NCBI RefSeq assembly: GCF_009915765.1
Contig: NZ_JAABLQ010000001.1
Location: forward strand, 2,542,001 to 2,606,000
DNA length: 64,000 bases
Source of the DNA: Pannonibacter sp. XCT-53
Lineage (GTDB): Bacteria; Pseudomonadota; Alphaproteobacteria; Rhizobiales; Stappiaceae
Direction of reading: 5' to 3'
A program made the translations under genes and the position numbers. How positions within the stretch are numbered: the stretch's first letter is position 1; each line of letters opens with the position of its first letter. The notes under the pieces were generated by a model. It saw nothing but the letters and a program-made list of their open reading frames with translations, was not told the DNA's origin and made no database searches. This document shows, in pieces, positions 42,264 to 52,798 of the stretch.

Positions 42264-43508
42264 ATGTTTGGCCCCGTGTATCTTTGCGGAAAGCCGTTCC
42301 GGCCGCGCCGGCGCTACCGCCTGCGTCATGCCCTGGCGCTGACCCCGCTGGCGCTGATCGCGCTGACGCAGCCGATTGCGGTGCAGGACGTCAGCCAGCT
42401 GATCGCCACCCAGGGCGGCACGCGGCCGAAGTGGATGGCCTCGATCGAGAATTCCGCCCCGCCGATGGCGATTGCCCCGACGCTGGTGCTGGCCCAGGCC
42501 GGCACGCCGCAGCCGCCCCTGCCCGCCCACGGCACCGACCCGGGCACGACCACGGCCGTGCAGGGCATCCAGAGCACGACCATCCGCGGCCTTGACGAGG
42601 TGGTGAAGGACGCGCTGCCCGACGAGGTGCCGGACGAGATCCGCATCAACCGCGAGCGCAAGGGCGACCGCTTCCTGTCGATGGCACCGGACCGGGCCAT
42701 GCTCGACCAGGCCGCAGGCTCGGTCTATGCGCTGAGCAGCCTGCTGTCGAACGGCTCGCCGCAGTCGCTGCCGCGCGTTGCCTTCGTCAAGCCCGAGCCG
42801 CTGACCAAGGCGGAAACGACACAGCTTGCCGCCGCCAGCGCCGCCGCCGCCAAGTCCGGCCGCAAGCCGCGCGGGCAGGACGGCGAGCCGATGGACCTGC
42901 AGAAGATCATGATGGCGCGCAACGCGGCTGCCGCCAGCTTCTCGCTGGTGTCGGCCTATGCGCCGGAAACGGTGGAAGACACCCGCGACCCGTTCAACGC
43001 CCTGTTCGGCGCGCAATACGAAGAGGAAATGCCGCCGCCGGAAGATCCGGAGAACCCGCACTGGTGGGCGCAGCGGCCGTTGCCGGCCTCGGTGCACGAG
43101 CCGAAGGAACTGCGCTGCCTCGCGGAGGCGATCTATTTCGAGGCGCGCGGCGAGATCGAGGAAGGCCAGGTGGCCGTCGGTCAGGTGGTGCTCAACCGGG
43201 TGAAGAACCCGGCCTATCCGGACACGATCTGCGAGGTGGTCTACCAGAACCGGCACAAGCGCAACCGCTGCCAGTTCTCCTTTGCCTGCGACACGATCCC
43301 CGACCGGGTGAGCGAGGGCGAAGCCTGGACGCGGGCGCAGCGGCTGGCGCGCGAACTGGTGGCGGGCGAGCAGTATCTCAAGATGGTCGATTCCTCGACC
43401 CACTATCACGCGACCTACGTGCGGCCCCGTTGGGCCGGACAGATGTCCAAGCGCGGCAAGATCGGCCTGCACATCTTCTACAAGACCTATGCCGGGGCGT
43501 GGAACTGA
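42264..43508 (+). CDS. Cell wall hydrolase, SleB-like domain
   Basis: A 414-residue envelope protein. An N-terminal arginine-rich and hydrophobic segment (residues 15-40, ALALTPLALIALTQPIAV) is followed by a long low-complexity region. The C-terminal SleB-like hydrolase domain begins near LRCLAEAIYFEARGEIEEGQ, with the catalytic glutamate, then VVLNRVKNPAYPDTICEVVY, CQFSFACDTIP and STHYHATYVRPRWA. This family cleaves peptidoglycan glycosidic bonds. ATG at 42264 chosen. Confidence 0.85.
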   Translation: MFGPVYLCGKPFRPRRRYRLRHALALTPLALIALTQPIAVQDVSQLIATQGGTRPKWMASIENSAPPMAIAPTLVLAQAGTPQPPLPAHGTDPGTTTAVQGIQSTTIRGLDEVVKDALPDEVPDEIRINRERKGDRFLSMAPDRAMLDQAAGSVYALSSLLSNGSPQSLPRVAFVKPEPLTKAETTQLAAASAAAAKSGRKPRGQDGEPMDLQKIMMARNAAAASFSLVSAYAPETVEDTRDPFNALFGAQYEEEMPPPEDPENPHWWAQRPLPASVHEPKELRCLAEAIYFEARGEIEEGQVAVGQVVLNRVKNPAYPDTICEVVYQNRHKRNRCQFSFACDTIPDRVSEGEAWTRAQRLARELVAGEQYLKMVDSSTHYHATYVRPRWAGQMSKRGKIGLHIFYKTYAGAWN

Positions 43509-43556
43509 GGCGGCTCAGATCTGTTGCCTCTTGAACACTCCAGCTTCCATGGCGCA

Positions 43557-43615
43557 GCCTCTCCGCTCCCCTCCCCCTCGTGGGGAGGAGCTGGGGGTGA
43601 GGGGAGCGGAGAGGC
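43557..43615. terminator. Long inverted repeat between convergent genes
   Basis: Perfect 17-bp inverted repeat, GCCTCTCCGCTCCCCTC (43557-43573) with GAGGGGAGCGGAGAGGC (43599-43615), and an inner CCCCTCGTGGGG hairpin. It lies between the SleB hydrolase (+) and glyS (-) and probably ends transcription from both sides. Confidence 0.6.
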
Positions 43616-43637
43616 CTGAGCGCGGTTCAGGGCGGTG

Positions 43638-45722
43638 TCAGCCCGCGACGCGGGAGAAGTCGGCGACGAGGCCGGCGGTGTCGCGGATCTCGGCGAGCAG
43701 GCGCAGGCGGTTGAGGCGCAGGGCCGCGTCGTCGGCGTTGACGAGGATGTCGGCAAAGAAGGCATCGACCGGACCGCGCAGGGCGGCAAGCGCCTCCATG
43801 GCAGCCTCGAAGTTTTCCCCCTTCAGCGCCTCGGCCACACCGGCCCGGGCCGTGTCGATGGCGCTGGCGAGCGCGATCTCGGCCGGCTCGCGGAAGTGAT
43901 CCGCCTGCGGGCGGCCGGAGACGGCGGTGCCGTCCTTCTTCTCTTCCGCCTTGAGGATGTTCATCGCACGCTTGTAGCCGGCGAGGAGGTTGACCCCATC
44001 CTCGGTGGCAAGGAACCGGCCCAGCGCCTCGACGCGGCGCACGACCATCAGCAGGTCATCCTGGCCGCCAAGGCCGAAGACGGCGTCGATCAGGTCATGC
44101 CGGGCGCCTTCTTCCTTCAGATGGACCTTGAGACGGTCGGCGAAGAAGGACAGGAGGTCGTCGCGCAGGGCAGCGGCTGCACCCGCACCGACGCGCGCGG
44201 CAATGATGCCCTCGATCAGCGCGCCGAGCTTCAGGCGCAGGCCGTTGTCGAGAATGATGCGGATCACGCCGAGGGCGGCGCGGCGCAGGGCGAAGGGGTC
44301 CTTGGAGCCGGTCGGCTTCTCGTCGATGGCCCAGAAGCCGGCGAGCAGGTCGAGCTTGTCGGCGAGCGCGACGGCAATCGCCACCGGATCGGACGGCACC
44401 CGGTCGGACGGCCCTTGCGGGCGGTAGTGGTCCTCGATGGCCGTGGCGACGGAGGCGTGCTCGCCCTGGTGGGTGGCGTAGTAGCGGCCCATCAGGCCCT
44501 GCAGCTCGGGGAACTCGCCGACCATGCCGGTGACGAGATCGGCCTTGGCCAGACGCGCGGCCCGGCGGGCAAGACCGGCATCGGCGCCGACGGCCGGCGC
44601 AAGCTCTGCCGCGAGAGCCTCAAGGCGCTTCACGCGCTCGCCCTGCGAGCCGAGCTTCTCGTGGAAAACGATGCCGTCGAGCTTGGCAAGGTTGTCCTCC
44701 AGCTTCGTCTTCAAGTCGGTTTCCCAGAAGAAGCGGGCGTCGGACAGGCGGGCGCGGATGACCTTCTCGTTGCCGGCGATGATGGTGGCGCCGCCATCGG
44801 CCGCGATCAGGTTGGAGGTCAGCACGAAGCGGTTGGCAAGGCGGCCGGTGGCCGGATTGCGCAAGACGAAGCACTTCTGGTTGGCGCGGATGGTGAGGCG
44901 GATGCACTCGTCCGGGATGGTCAGGAACTCTTCCTCGAAGGTGCCGGTGAGCACGACCGGCCATTCGACGAGGCCGGCGACTTCTTCCAGCAGGCCCTCG
45001 TCCTCGACCAGCTCCAGCCCCAGCGCCATGGCCTGGTTGCGGGCGTCATGCAGGATGACGTCCTTGCGGCGGTCGGCGTCGAGGATGACCTTGTGCTTTT
45101 CCAGCTTCGGCATGTAGTCGTCGAAGCGGCGGACGGTGAAGTCCTCGTTGCCGTGGAAGCGGTGGCCCCGGGTGGTGTTGCCGGCGCGGATGCCATCGAC
45201 CTCGAAGTCGATGATGTCCGGCTCTTCCGTTTCCGGACCGAAGGTGGCGATGATCGACTTGAGCGGACGCACCCAGCGCAGCGAGCCCGAGCCCCAGCGC
45301 ATGGACTTCGGCCAGGGGAAGGTGCGGATGATGCCGGGCATCACCTCGGCGATGATCTCCGGCGTCGGGCGGCCCGGCTTCTCGATGACGGCGATGTAGA
45401 AGTCGCCCTTCTTCGGATCGCTCTGGATGGTGGCCTCCTCCAGCGAGGCAAGGCCGGCGCCGCGCAGGAAGCCCTGGATCGCCTGGTCGGGCGAGCCGAC
45501 GCGCGGGCCCTTCTTCTCTTCCCGGGTCGGGCTGGACGCCGCCGGCAGACCGGCAATGTGCAGCGCCAGACGGCGCGGGGTGGAGAAGGACTTGGCCCCC
45601 TCGTAGGTCAGACCGGCCTCCACCAGCGCGTTGGTCAGCAGGGTCCTGAGGTCCTCGCCTGCGCGCCGCTGCATGCGGGCGGGAATTTCCTCGCTGAACA
45701 GCTCAAGCAGGAGATCGGGCAT
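43638..45722 (-). CDS. glyS: Glycyl-tRNA synthetase beta subunit
   Basis: A 694-residue protein beginning [20 protein letters not shown], the GlyS signature. Together with the alpha subunit it attaches glycine to tRNA-Gly. FLRWVRPL-like region shows as [16 protein letters not shown], and the GH-rich part as [13 protein letters not shown], with DALV anticodon-region helices at the C-terminus. Length fits the family. glyQ lies about 4.6 kb upstream, separated by three genes, one in the opposite orientation. Confidence 0.96.
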   Translation of the reverse strand: MPDLLLELFSEEIPARMQRRAGEDLRTLLTNALVEAGLTYEGAKSFSTPRRLALHIAGLPAASSPTREEKKGPRVGSPDQAIQGFLRGAGLASLEEATIQSDPKKGDFYIAVIEKPGRPTPEIIAEVMPGIIRTFPWPKSMRWGSGSLRWVRPLKSIIATFGPETEEPDIIDFEVDGIRAGNTTRGHRFHGNEDFTVRRFDDYMPKLEKHKVILDADRRKDVILHDARNQAMALGLELVEDEGLLEEVAGLVEWPVVLTGTFEEEFLTIPDECIRLTIRANQKCFVLRNPATGRLANRFVLTSNLIAADGGATIIAGNEKVIRARLSDARFFWETDLKTKLEDNLAKLDGIVFHEKLGSQGERVKRLEALAAELAPAVGADAGLARRAARLAKADLVTGMVGEFPELQGLMGRYYATHQGEHASVATAIEDHYRPQGPSDRVPSDPVAIAVALADKLDLLAGFWAIDEKPTGSKDPFALRRAALGVIRIILDNGLRLKLGALIEGIIAARVGAGAAAALRDDLLSFFADRLKVHLKEEGARHDLIDAVFGLGGQDDLLMVVRRVEALGRFLATEDGVNLLAGYKRAMNILKAEEKKDGTAVSGRPQADHFREPAEIALASAIDTARAGVAEALKGENFEAAMEALAALRGPVDAFFADILVNADDAALRLNRLRLLAEIRDTAGLVADFSRVAG

Positions 45723-46027
45723 CGTGGTGCAAAGCCTTCGCTAGAGAAAACGCGCCGCGCTGCCACAGGGGGGCGCAGGCGCCAGAAACCGGCGTTGTCC
45801 GTTACCAAGTCGAAGCCCCGTTGTCACCCCCTGCGTTGCCGCAGCCCGGTACGGCACCGGACCGGACGGCACCGGGGCAGAGGCAAGTAATCTGCGGTAC
45901 GCTGCAGTGCACAGTTAATAAAATAGGCAGCGTGATTAAACCATCAGCAGAATGGCGGATAGAGCACTTCACGTTTTCGCAAGAAAAACCGGCTACCTTT
46001 GCCGCAGATCGCAGCTTGTACGGTGTC
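45723..46027. other. Divergent promoter region between glyS and the GGDEF-EAL gene
   Basis: No gene recognised. The right half is AT-richer (CAGTTAATAAAATAGG, GTGATTAAACCATC) and probably contains the promoter of the GGDEF-EAL gene. An alternative, longer start for that gene within this stretch cannot be excluded. Confidence 0.45.
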
Positions 46028-47650
46028 ATGCGCTTGAAGTCGTTGTGGTGGTTCGTGGTGGTGAAGAACAGGTCCCTGGCGGGTGCCCTTGTTCTGTGCT
46101 GCGTACCCGTCGTTCTCCTGACCGCCCTGGTGACGTTCTTCTGGCTGCTGCCGAAGCTCGCGGACATGCGGTTGCGCTCCGGCTCCGCGCTGTGGATCAC
46201 GGATTCCCTTCTGGCCCTCGGGGCCGGCCTCCTTGCCGGCGGCATTTCGCTGGCGCTGTGGCGCATGCGGCGGCTGCGGGCGGAAGCCTCGCGGCAGGAG
46301 GCCGCGGCCGCCGACGCCCTCGCCCTCGCCCAGCATGACGCGCTGACCGGCCTGCCCAACCGGCGGCGGCTGGAACAGGCCTTTCCCAGCATGGTGCATC
46401 TGCTGGATCCGGGTCAGCACCGGGCCGTGATGATGATGGACATGGACGGGTTCAAGCCCATCAACGATGTCTACGGCCACAGTTTCGGCGACGAGCTTTT
46501 GCGGGAATTCGCCGACCGGCTTGTCGAGACCGTCGGCGACGAGGGCCTTGTGGCCCGGCTCGGCGGCGACGAGTTCGCGATTGTCACGCCTGTCCTGGAG
46601 AACAAGGATGCAGCCACGGGCATAGCCCGGCGGCTGCTCAACCGCATTCAGGAGCCCTTCGTCGTCGGCGAGCGGCAGGTGAGCGTCTCCACCGGCATCG
46701 GCATCGCCGTCTTCCCGGACAACGGCTACTCCATCGTGGAGCTGCTGCGGCGGGCCGACGTGGCGCTCTACCGCGCCAAGACATCTGGCCGGGCAACCTT
46801 CCGCTTCTTCGAGGTGGCGATGGATGCGGCGATCCTGCACCGCACGCTGCTGGAGCAGCGCCTGCGGGTGGCGATTTCCAGCAAGGCGATCGAACCGCAT
46901 TTCCAGCCGGTGCTCGACCTGAAGTCGCGCCGCGTGGTCGGCTTCGAGGCGCTGGCCCGGTGGACCGACCGGGATTTCGGCACCGTGCCGCCGTCGCAGT
47001 TCATCGCCATCGCGGAAGACTGCGGACTGATGCCGGAGCTGACTGACCACCTGCTGCGCAGTGCCTGCGAGGCGGCCGCGACCTGGCCCAAGGACCAGTA
47101 TCTGTCGTTCAACATCTCGCCCGTGCAGCTGCAGGACCGCATGCTGCCGCTGAAGGTGCTGACGATCCTGAACCAGACCGGCATGGACCCGCGCCGGCTG
47201 GAGCTGGAGATCACCGAAAACTCGCTGGTGCGTGACCCGAAGACGGCGAAGGAGATCCTCGACCAGCTGTCCTCCACCGGCATCCGCATTGCGCTCGACG
47301 ACTTCGGCACGGGACATTCCAGCCTGCGCTACCTGCGCGAGTTCCACATCGACACGCTGAAGATCGACCAGTCCTTCGTCGCCCGCATGTCCAGCGACGA
47401 GGAAAGCGCGGCCATCATCCGCGCCATTCTCGGCCTGTCGCGGGGGCTCGGCATCGAGACCGTGGCCGAAGGCATCGAGCAGCGCGACCAGATCGAGGCG
47501 CTGAACACGCAGGGCTGCCGCTTCGGCCAGGGCTTCCTGTTCTCGGCCGCCGTTCCCGCCTCGGACGTCAACCGCCTGATGCAGGCGCTCGGCGTCAGCG
47601 CCGCGAGCGGCGACGCGGGCGTGCCATCGCGTCAGGCCAGCCTGTCCTGA
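46028..47650 (+). CDS. Bifunctional GGDEF-EAL protein (diguanylate cyclase / phosphodiesterase)
   Basis: A 540-residue membrane protein. Two TM segments (about residues 15-40 and 60-80) bound a short periplasmic loop, with no recognisable sensor domain. The GGDEF domain has an intact active-site loop LVARLGGDEFAIV; the EAL domain has GFEALARW, NISPVQLQD, ELEITEN, LDDFGTGHSSLRYL and KIDQSF, also intact. It could make or break c-di-GMP. The gene lies on the plus strand between minus-strand glyS and DUF2207. Confidence 0.93.
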   Translation: MRLKSLWWFVVVKNRSLAGALVLCCVPVVLLTALVTFFWLLPKLADMRLRSGSALWITDSLLALGAGLLAGGISLALWRMRRLRAEASRQEAAAADALALAQHDALTGLPNRRRLEQAFPSMVHLLDPGQHRAVMMMDMDGFKPINDVYGHSFGDELLREFADRLVETVGDEGLVARLGGDEFAIVTPVLENKDAATGIARRLLNRIQEPFVVGERQVSVSTGIGIAVFPDNGYSIVELLRRADVALYRAKTSGRATFRFFEVAMDAAILHRTLLEQRLRVAISSKAIEPHFQPVLDLKSRRVVGFEALARWTDRDFGTVPPSQFIAIAEDCGLMPELTDHLLRSACEAAATWPKDQYLSFNISPVQLQDRMLPLKVLTILNQTGMDPRRLELEITENSLVRDPKTAKEILDQLSSTGIRIALDDFGTGHSSLRYLREFHIDTLKIDQSFVARMSSDEESAAIIRAILGLSRGLGIETVAEGIEQRDQIEALNTQGCRFGQGFLFSAAVPASDVNRLMQALGVSAASGDAGVPSRQASLS

Positions 47651-47734
47651 GGTCCACCACGCCGGGTCATCGCGCCGCATCATCGGGGCCGGCGGCACGG
47701 GGTCAGGTCAAGATCACCGCCAGCGGGGCACCGT

Positions 47735-49675
47735 CTACCAGCCGCCGCCGCCCCCGCCGCCACCGCCGCCACCCGAAAAGCCTCCGCCCGAGGATCCCGA
47801 GCTCGACGTCTCCGGTGCCGGCAGGGCGCTGGTGAAGGACGAGGACATGGCCTCGACCGTGTGACCGAGATCGCGGGCCACCGAGCCGGCATCCAGCATC
47901 CCGCTCGTCCAGTGCGGCTGATAGGCCGCCGCCGCGCCCGCCCCTGCCGCCGTTGCCAGCCAGACCTCGAAGGCGTGGGACCAGGGCTCCTCCACCTCCA
48001 GCGCCACCGCATAGGGCAGGAGCGTCTCGAAGTGCTCGGGGCTCATGAGCGGCGCCCCCTCCATGTTCATGCGCTCGGCCTCGGCCACCTCCAGATAGAG
48101 GCGCAGGCCCTCGATCTCGTCGAGCACCTGGCGGCCAAGCGCGGTGGGCGCCCCCATCAGCTTGAAGAACAGGAAATTGACCGCCAGCAGCAGCGCCGCC
48201 AGCAGCGGCAAAAGCGGCGCGTCGGTGAGCATGGACAGGCTGACGTGGCCGATGCCGACGTAGACGGCCGCCCCGACGGCGAAGCTCAGGAAGACCGCCG
48301 ACAGGCGCGTGCGCAGCCGGGCGCGGCGCCGCAAGGCCTTGCCGAGGGTGACCGAGACGGCGCTGACGAGGAAGGCGCCCATGGCGACGGGCACCAGCAG
48401 GATCATGTCCAGATCGCCGACCCGGCCGAAGAAGATGATCGAGGCGACGGTGAGCACGCTGAGCACCACACCGATGACAAGGAAGCCCGTGTTCTCGCGG
48501 AAATAGGCATCTTGGCCGTCGCGCTCGACGGAGGCGCGGAACAGCTCGCCGAGCTTCAGCACGGCCGCGCCGTTGGCCTTGCTGATCGTGACATCGCCGC
48601 CGCGGCCCGTCAGCCATTTCAGCGTCACGGCCTCGTTGCGGGCCAGATCGTCGCGGGCGGACGCAGCGCCGGGAAGGGCTTCCAGACGCAGCGCGTCGCC
48701 GGACGTGTCCAGACGCAGGCGGCCTTTCACCGCAAGGTTGAGGCAGGCCGCCGTGAGCGCACGCCAGCCCCCGTCGGAAAAGCCGCGGTGCTCGATGTAA
48801 TGCACCAGCGCCGGCGACAGGCCCTTCGGCGGCTCGAAGCGCGGGAAGACGACACCCGGTTCCGGATCGCGGCCCACGCGCCACCAGGTGATGACATAGA
48901 AGGCCAGCACCAGCGCCAGACCGGTGCCGCCAAAGATCTCGTTGCGGTAGTCGGCGAGAAAGTAGAGCAGCTCGTCCGCATCCGAAGGCGGCGCGATGAC
49001 GCCCTTGTCGAGGCCGACCGCCACCGTGAGCCCCTCCCCGGCCGCAAGCGGACGGGTGGCGGAGAAGACGAGGGCCTTGCCGCCGTCCTCGACATAGGCG
49101 GTGTAATCCGCCCCGTCGGCCCCATAGGGCCCGGTGTAGGCGGTCCAGTCCAGCGCGCTCGCCCCCTCCGGCAGCACCACGCGGGCCGTGGCCTGCTCGA
49201 TCGGGAAGGCCCACTCGTTGCCGGTGGCGTTCCAGTAGATCTCGTCCGCATCGCCGAAGAAGCGGATCTGGCGGGTGGTGTCGTAGACGATGCGGTAGGT
49301 GTGACGCCCGGCGGGAAGGAAGACCTCCTCCTGGCCGATCAGGATGCGCACGCCGCTGTCGCTGGACGTGACCTGATGCGGTTCGTCGGCCCCGTTGCGC
49401 TGCACCGAGACCAGCTCGAAGCCCGCCCGGGCGATGCGGCCGCCTTCCATCTCGAACAGGAGCGGCACGTCGCGATAGATGCCCCGGCGAATCTCGCGCC
49501 CCTCGGCCTGGACCTCGATGACCTCGGTGATGCGCAACGTGCCGTCGGCGCTGGCGGCGATGGTCGAGGTGAAGCGCAGGATGCGTTCGGCTGCGGCCAG
49601 CGGCTGGAGCGTGCCGAGCAGCAGCAGGAGGACGGCAAGGACCGTGGCGAGCCGGGGAGCCGGGGGGAAGCGCAT
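47735..49675 (-). CDS. DUF2207 domain-containing membrane protein
   Basis: A 646-residue protein. Signal peptide (residues 1-29, [16 protein letters not shown]), a large N-terminal extracytoplasmic beta domain ([20 protein letters not shown] and so on), TM near residue 250, a cytosolic insert, then two or three more TM segments near residues 400-500. It ends in a run of glycine/serine (residues 625-646). YciQ-like DUF2207 proteins often sit beside lemA, as here. Function unknown. Confidence 0.9.
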   Translation of the reverse strand: MRFPPAPRLATVLAVLLLLLGTLQPLAAAERILRFTSTIAASADGTLRITEVIEVQAEGREIRRGIYRDVPLLFEMEGGRIARAGFELVSVQRNGADEPHQVTSSDSGVRILIGQEEVFLPAGRHTYRIVYDTTRQIRFFGDADEIYWNATGNEWAFPIEQATARVVLPEGASALDWTAYTGPYGADGADYTAYVEDGGKALVFSATRPLAAGEGLTVAVGLDKGVIAPPSDADELLYFLADYRNEIFGGTGLALVLAFYVITWWRVGRDPEPGVVFPRFEPPKGLSPALVHYIEHRGFSDGGWRALTAACLNLAVKGRLRLDTSGDALRLEALPGAASARDDLARNEAVTLKWLTGRGGDVTISKANGAAVLKLGELFRASVERDGQDAYFRENTGFLVIGVVLSVLTVASIIFFGRVGDLDMILLVPVAMGAFLVSAVSVTLGKALRRRARLRTRLSAVFLSFAVGAAVYVGIGHVSLSMLTDAPLLPLLAALLLAVNFLFFKLMGAPTALGRQVLDEIEGLRLYLEVAEAERMNMEGAPLMSPEHFETLLPYAVALEVEEPWSHAFEVWLATAAGAGAAAAYQPHWTSGMLDAGSVARDLGHTVEAMSSSFTSALPAPETSSSGSSGGGFSGGGGGGGGGGGW

Positions 49676-49686
49676 GACGGGTCCTG

Positions 49687-50244
49687 TCAGAAGGCGACCT
49701 TCGGCAGGGCCCGGTCAGCCGGATCCTCGATCTCGAAATAGGCGGCCGTGACAAAGCCGAAGCGGCCGGCGACCAGATTGGACGGAAAGCTCTCGACCAT
49801 GACATTCAGGCCACGCACGGCGCCGTTGTAGTAGCGCCGCGCCATCTGCAGCGCATCCTCGACCTTGTCGAGGGCAGCCTGCAGCTCCTGGAAGGTGGCG
49901 CTGGCCTTGAGGTCGGGATAGGCCTCGGCCACGGCGAGAAGCCGGCCAAGAGCCTGGGAGAGCTGGCTCTCCACGGCGGCCCGGGCTGCGATGTCGCCGG
50001 CAGGCACCTGGGCCGCCGCGGTGCGCAGGCCGGTCACGGCCTCCAGCGTGGCCTTCTCGTGGGCGGCGTAGCCCTTCACCGTCTCGACGAGATTGGGGAT
50101 GAGGTCGGCGCGGCGCTTGAGCTGGACGTCGATGCCGCTCCAGCCCTCCGCCACCATCTGCCGCCTTTTCACCAGCCCGTTGTAGAGGGCGATGCCATAA
50201 AGGGCGACGCCGACCAGCGCCGCGATGACAATCCAGAACCCCAT
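49687..50244 (-). CDS. lemA: LemA family protein
   Basis: A 185-residue protein with an N-terminal TM (residues 3-23) and a long helical body: [20 protein letters not shown] is the signature, followed by helices with [14 protein letters not shown] [23 protein letters not shown] at 50244. It ends 11 bases before the DUF2207 start, so they form a two-gene unit. Role unknown. Confidence 0.93.
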   Translation of the reverse strand: MGFWIVIAALVGVALYGIALYNGLVKRRQMVAEGWSGIDVQLKRRADLIPNLVETVKGYAAHEKATLEAVTGLRTAAAQVPAGDIAARAAVESQLSQALGRLLAVAEAYPDLKASATFQELQAALDKVEDALQMARRYYNGAVRGLNVMVESFPSNLVAGRFGFVTAAYFEIEDPADRALPKVAF

Positions 50245-50359
50245 GACCGGCTTCTCCTGGCGAGGACTCACTGCGGCGTGACGCTAGCGCCTGACGCCGG
50301 ATCTGTCACCCTGAAGAGGCGGGCCGAAGCTGGGAACCGACGGGATCGGCAGGCGCGGG

Positions 50360-51316
50360 TCAGCCCTCGTAGCCGACACCGCCGGCGCGGGTTTCGAGGA
50401 AGGCCCCGCCGCAGGCCTTGGCCAGCTCGCGGACGCGCAGGATGTAGCTCTGGCGCTCGGTGACGGAGATGACACCGCGCGCATCGAGCAGATTGAAGGC
50501 GTGGCTGGCCTTGATGCACTGGTCATAGGCCGGCAGCACGACCTGATGCACGTCGGCCCCCGCCGCATCGCGGGCCGCCGCGCCGGCAGCCAGAAGGCGG
50601 CGGCATTCCTCTTCCGCATCCCGGAAGTGGCGGAACAGCATCTCGGTGTCGGCGTGCTCGAAATTGTGGCGGGAGTATTCCTGCTCGGCCTGCAGGAACA
50701 CATCGCCGTAGGTGATCTTCTCGGCGCCCTCGCGGCCGTTGTAGTTCAGGTCATAGACGTTATCGACGCCCTGGATGTACATCGCCAGGCGCTCCAGGCC
50801 GTAGGTCAGCTCGCCGGAGACCGGCGCGCACTCGAACCCGGCAACCTGCTGGAAGTAGGTGAACTGCGACACTTCCATGCCGTCGCACCAGCATTCCCAG
50901 CCGAGGCCCCAGGCCCCCAGCGTCGGGCTTTCCCAGTCGTCCTCGACGAAGCGGATGTCGTGCAGGGTCGGGTCGAGACCGATGGCGTAGAGGCTGTTGA
51001 GATAGAGGTCCTGCAGGTTGTCCGGCGACGGCTTCAGGATGACCTGGAACTGGTAGTAGTGCTGCAGCCGGTTCGGGTTCTCGCCGTAGCGGCCATCGGA
51101 GGGACGGCGGGAGGGCTGGACATAGGCGGCCTTCCACGGACGCGGCCCGAGCGAACGCAGCGTGGTGGCCGGATGGAACGTGCCGGCGCCGACTTCCATG
51201 TCATAGGGCTGCAGCACGACGCAACCCTGATCCGCCCAGTAGCGCTGCAGGGTCAGGATCAGACCCTGGAAGGAGTTTTCAGGGCGCATGTGGGCCGGGA
51301 TGGCTTCGTTCGACAT
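50360..51316 (-). CDS. glyQ: Glycyl-tRNA synthetase alpha subunit
   Basis: A 318-residue protein, catalytic subunit of the tetrameric Gly[22 protein letters not shown], then [40 protein letters not shown], and [19 protein letters not shown] are textbook. Start at 51316 ([12 protein letters not shown]). The lemA and DUF2207 genes follow in the same direction. Confidence 0.97.
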   Translation of the reverse strand: MSNEAIPAHMRPENSFQGLILTLQRYWADQGCVVLQPYDMEVGAGTFHPATTLRSLGPRPWKAAYVQPSRRPSDGRYGENPNRLQHYYQFQVILKPSPDNLQDLYLNSLYAIGLDPTLHDIRFVEDDWESPTLGAWGLGWECWCDGMEVSQFTYFQQVAGFECAPVSGELTYGLERLAMYIQGVDNVYDLNYNGREGAEKITYGDVFLQAEQEYSRHNFEHADTEMLFRHFRDAEEECRRLLAAGAAARDAAGADVHQVVLPAYDQCIKASHAFNLLDARGVISVTERQSYILRVRELAKACGGAFLETRAGGVGYEG

Positions 51317-51567
51317 GGATGAGGTCCCGATTGCGAAGGGCGGCGCGGCCATGGCCGCGCACAGTCGGCCGGACAGGTGCCACGGGCCGCCGGCAAGGTC
51401 AAGCGCGGCGGCGCGAGGGCGCACGCGTCCCTCCCCTCGAGCCGCCGGCCCCATGCGGCGCCCCCGTGAGGCGGCCCTGTGCGGCGTCCCCGTGCGGCAC
51501 CCCTGTGCGGCGACCTTGCGCTCCCCTCTTGCGCTGCCGCTGCGACAGGCCTATAAGCCTGCTTGCG

Positions 51568-51641
51568 ACAGGGGCGCCCCACAACCGGGGGCTGAGAGGA
51601 ACCCTTTGAACCTGAACCGGGTCATGCCGGCGGAGGAAGTC
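51568..51641 (+). ncRNA. TPP riboswitch (THI element)
   Basis: The conserved parts are present in order: ACAGGGGCGCCC, GGGGGCTGAGAGGAACCC, TTTGAACCTGAACCGGGTCA, TGCCGGCGGAGGAAG. These match the THI-box consensus with CUGAGA, ACC, GAACCUGA and the closing GCGNAGGGA-like end. It lies about 147 bases upstream of thiM, so TPP is expected to shut off thiM-thiE expression. Confidence 0.93.
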
Positions 51642-51787
51642 GTTTGCAGACCTGTGCCTACCATCCCTGCCCCCATGTTGCCGTCCGCTGGCCGATGCGC
51701 CCGCCTCTGCGGCCAGGGCGGAGCCATGGTCCCGCGCGGTCTTCAGCCTCCCCGCGCCGGACCGCCCGCATGCATGGAGGACAGGAC

Positions 51788-52798
51788 ATGACAGACAGCG
51801 CCACCGCACAGCCGCAGCCGGAGCAGCGGAAGCCGGAGCAGGCCAACACGGAGCAGGAGCGCTCGGAGCGGGGCGGGCCGCAGCGTGGGCAGGAAGCAGC
51901 CTCCGGGCCGGATCGCGCCGGCACGGTGGCGAGCGCCCGTCCCGGCGTCGCAGGGGGCGGCCTTGCACGGGCAGCCGTGGCTGCTGCCGGGTCGACCATG
52001 ACGCTCGGCGCCCATCTGGCAGGAATGCGGGCGCGGCGACCGCTGGTGCAGAACATCACCAACTTCGTGGCGATGCAGACCATGGCCAATGTGCTGCTGG
52101 CCGCCGGAGCCTCGCCGGCGATGGTGCATGCGCGCGAGGAAGCGGCGGAGTTCGCCGGCCTTGCCAGCGCCGTGACGCTGAACACCGGCACGCCCGAACC
52201 CGACTGGGTCGCCGCCATGGAGGCAGCCGCAACGGCGGCGCTCGCCCGCGGCATTCCGGTCGTGCTCGATCCGGTGGCGGCCGGGGCAACCGGATACCGG
52301 CGCGAGATCAACGGCCGGCTTGCCCGGCTGTCGCCTTCGATCATCAAGGGCAACGCATCGGAGATCCTGGCGGTTGCCGGACGCACCAGCGCCTCGCGCG
52401 GGGCCGACAGCGGCGACGGGACCGACGCGGCCGAGCCGGCGGCCGTCGCCCTGGCCCGGGCCACGGGTGGGATCGTGGCCGTGACGGGCGCGATCGACGT
52501 GGTGACGGACGGGCGCCGGATTGCGCGGATCGCCAACGGGTCGCCACTGATGACGCAGGTCACGGCGCTCGGCTGCGCCCTGACCGGCATCGTTGCCGCC
52601 TTTGCTGCGGGTGCGCCCGACCGGTTTCATGCAACGGTCGCAGCTCTCGCCTATTACGCCCTCGCCGGAGAACGCGCGGCCGCCGAAGACCCCCGACCGG
52701 GAAGCTTTGCGACCGCCTTCCTCAACGCCTTGCATGATGTGACGCCAGAGCAGGTCGATGCCCTGGCGCTTGTGGAGTATGCCGATGCGCCGCTTTGA
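51788..52798 (+). CDS. thiM: Hydroxyethylthiazole kinase
   Basis: A 336-residue protein. The kinase core begins near residue 70: LGAHLAGMRARRPLVQNITN, FVAMQTMANVLLAAGASPAM, VLDPVAAGATGYRREINGRL, IIKGNASEILAVAG, VTALGCALTGIVAAFAAG, with conserved Cys in the ALGCALTG motif. It phosphorylates the thiazole moiety for salvage into thiamine. The first 65 residues are Gln/Glu/Arg/Pro-rich low-complexity and not part of the typical enzyme; a shorter start near MTLGAH (51998) is possible. Expression is probably under the TPP riboswitch. thiE overlaps its end. Confidence 0.92.
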   Translation: MTDSATAQPQPEQRKPEQANTEQERSERGGPQRGQEAASGPDRAGTVASARPGVAGGGLARAAVAAAGSTMTLGAHLAGMRARRPLVQNITNFVAMQTMANVLLAAGASPAMVHAREEAAEFAGLASAVTLNTGTPEPDWVAAMEAAATAALARGIPVVLDPVAAGATGYRREINGRLARLSPSIIKGNASEILAVAGRTSASRGADSGDGTDAAEPAAVALARATGGIVAVTGAIDVVTDGRRIARIANGSPLMTQVTALGCALTGIVAAFAAGAPDRFHATVAALAYYALAGERAAAEDPRPGSFATAFLNALHDVTPEQVDALALVEYADAPL

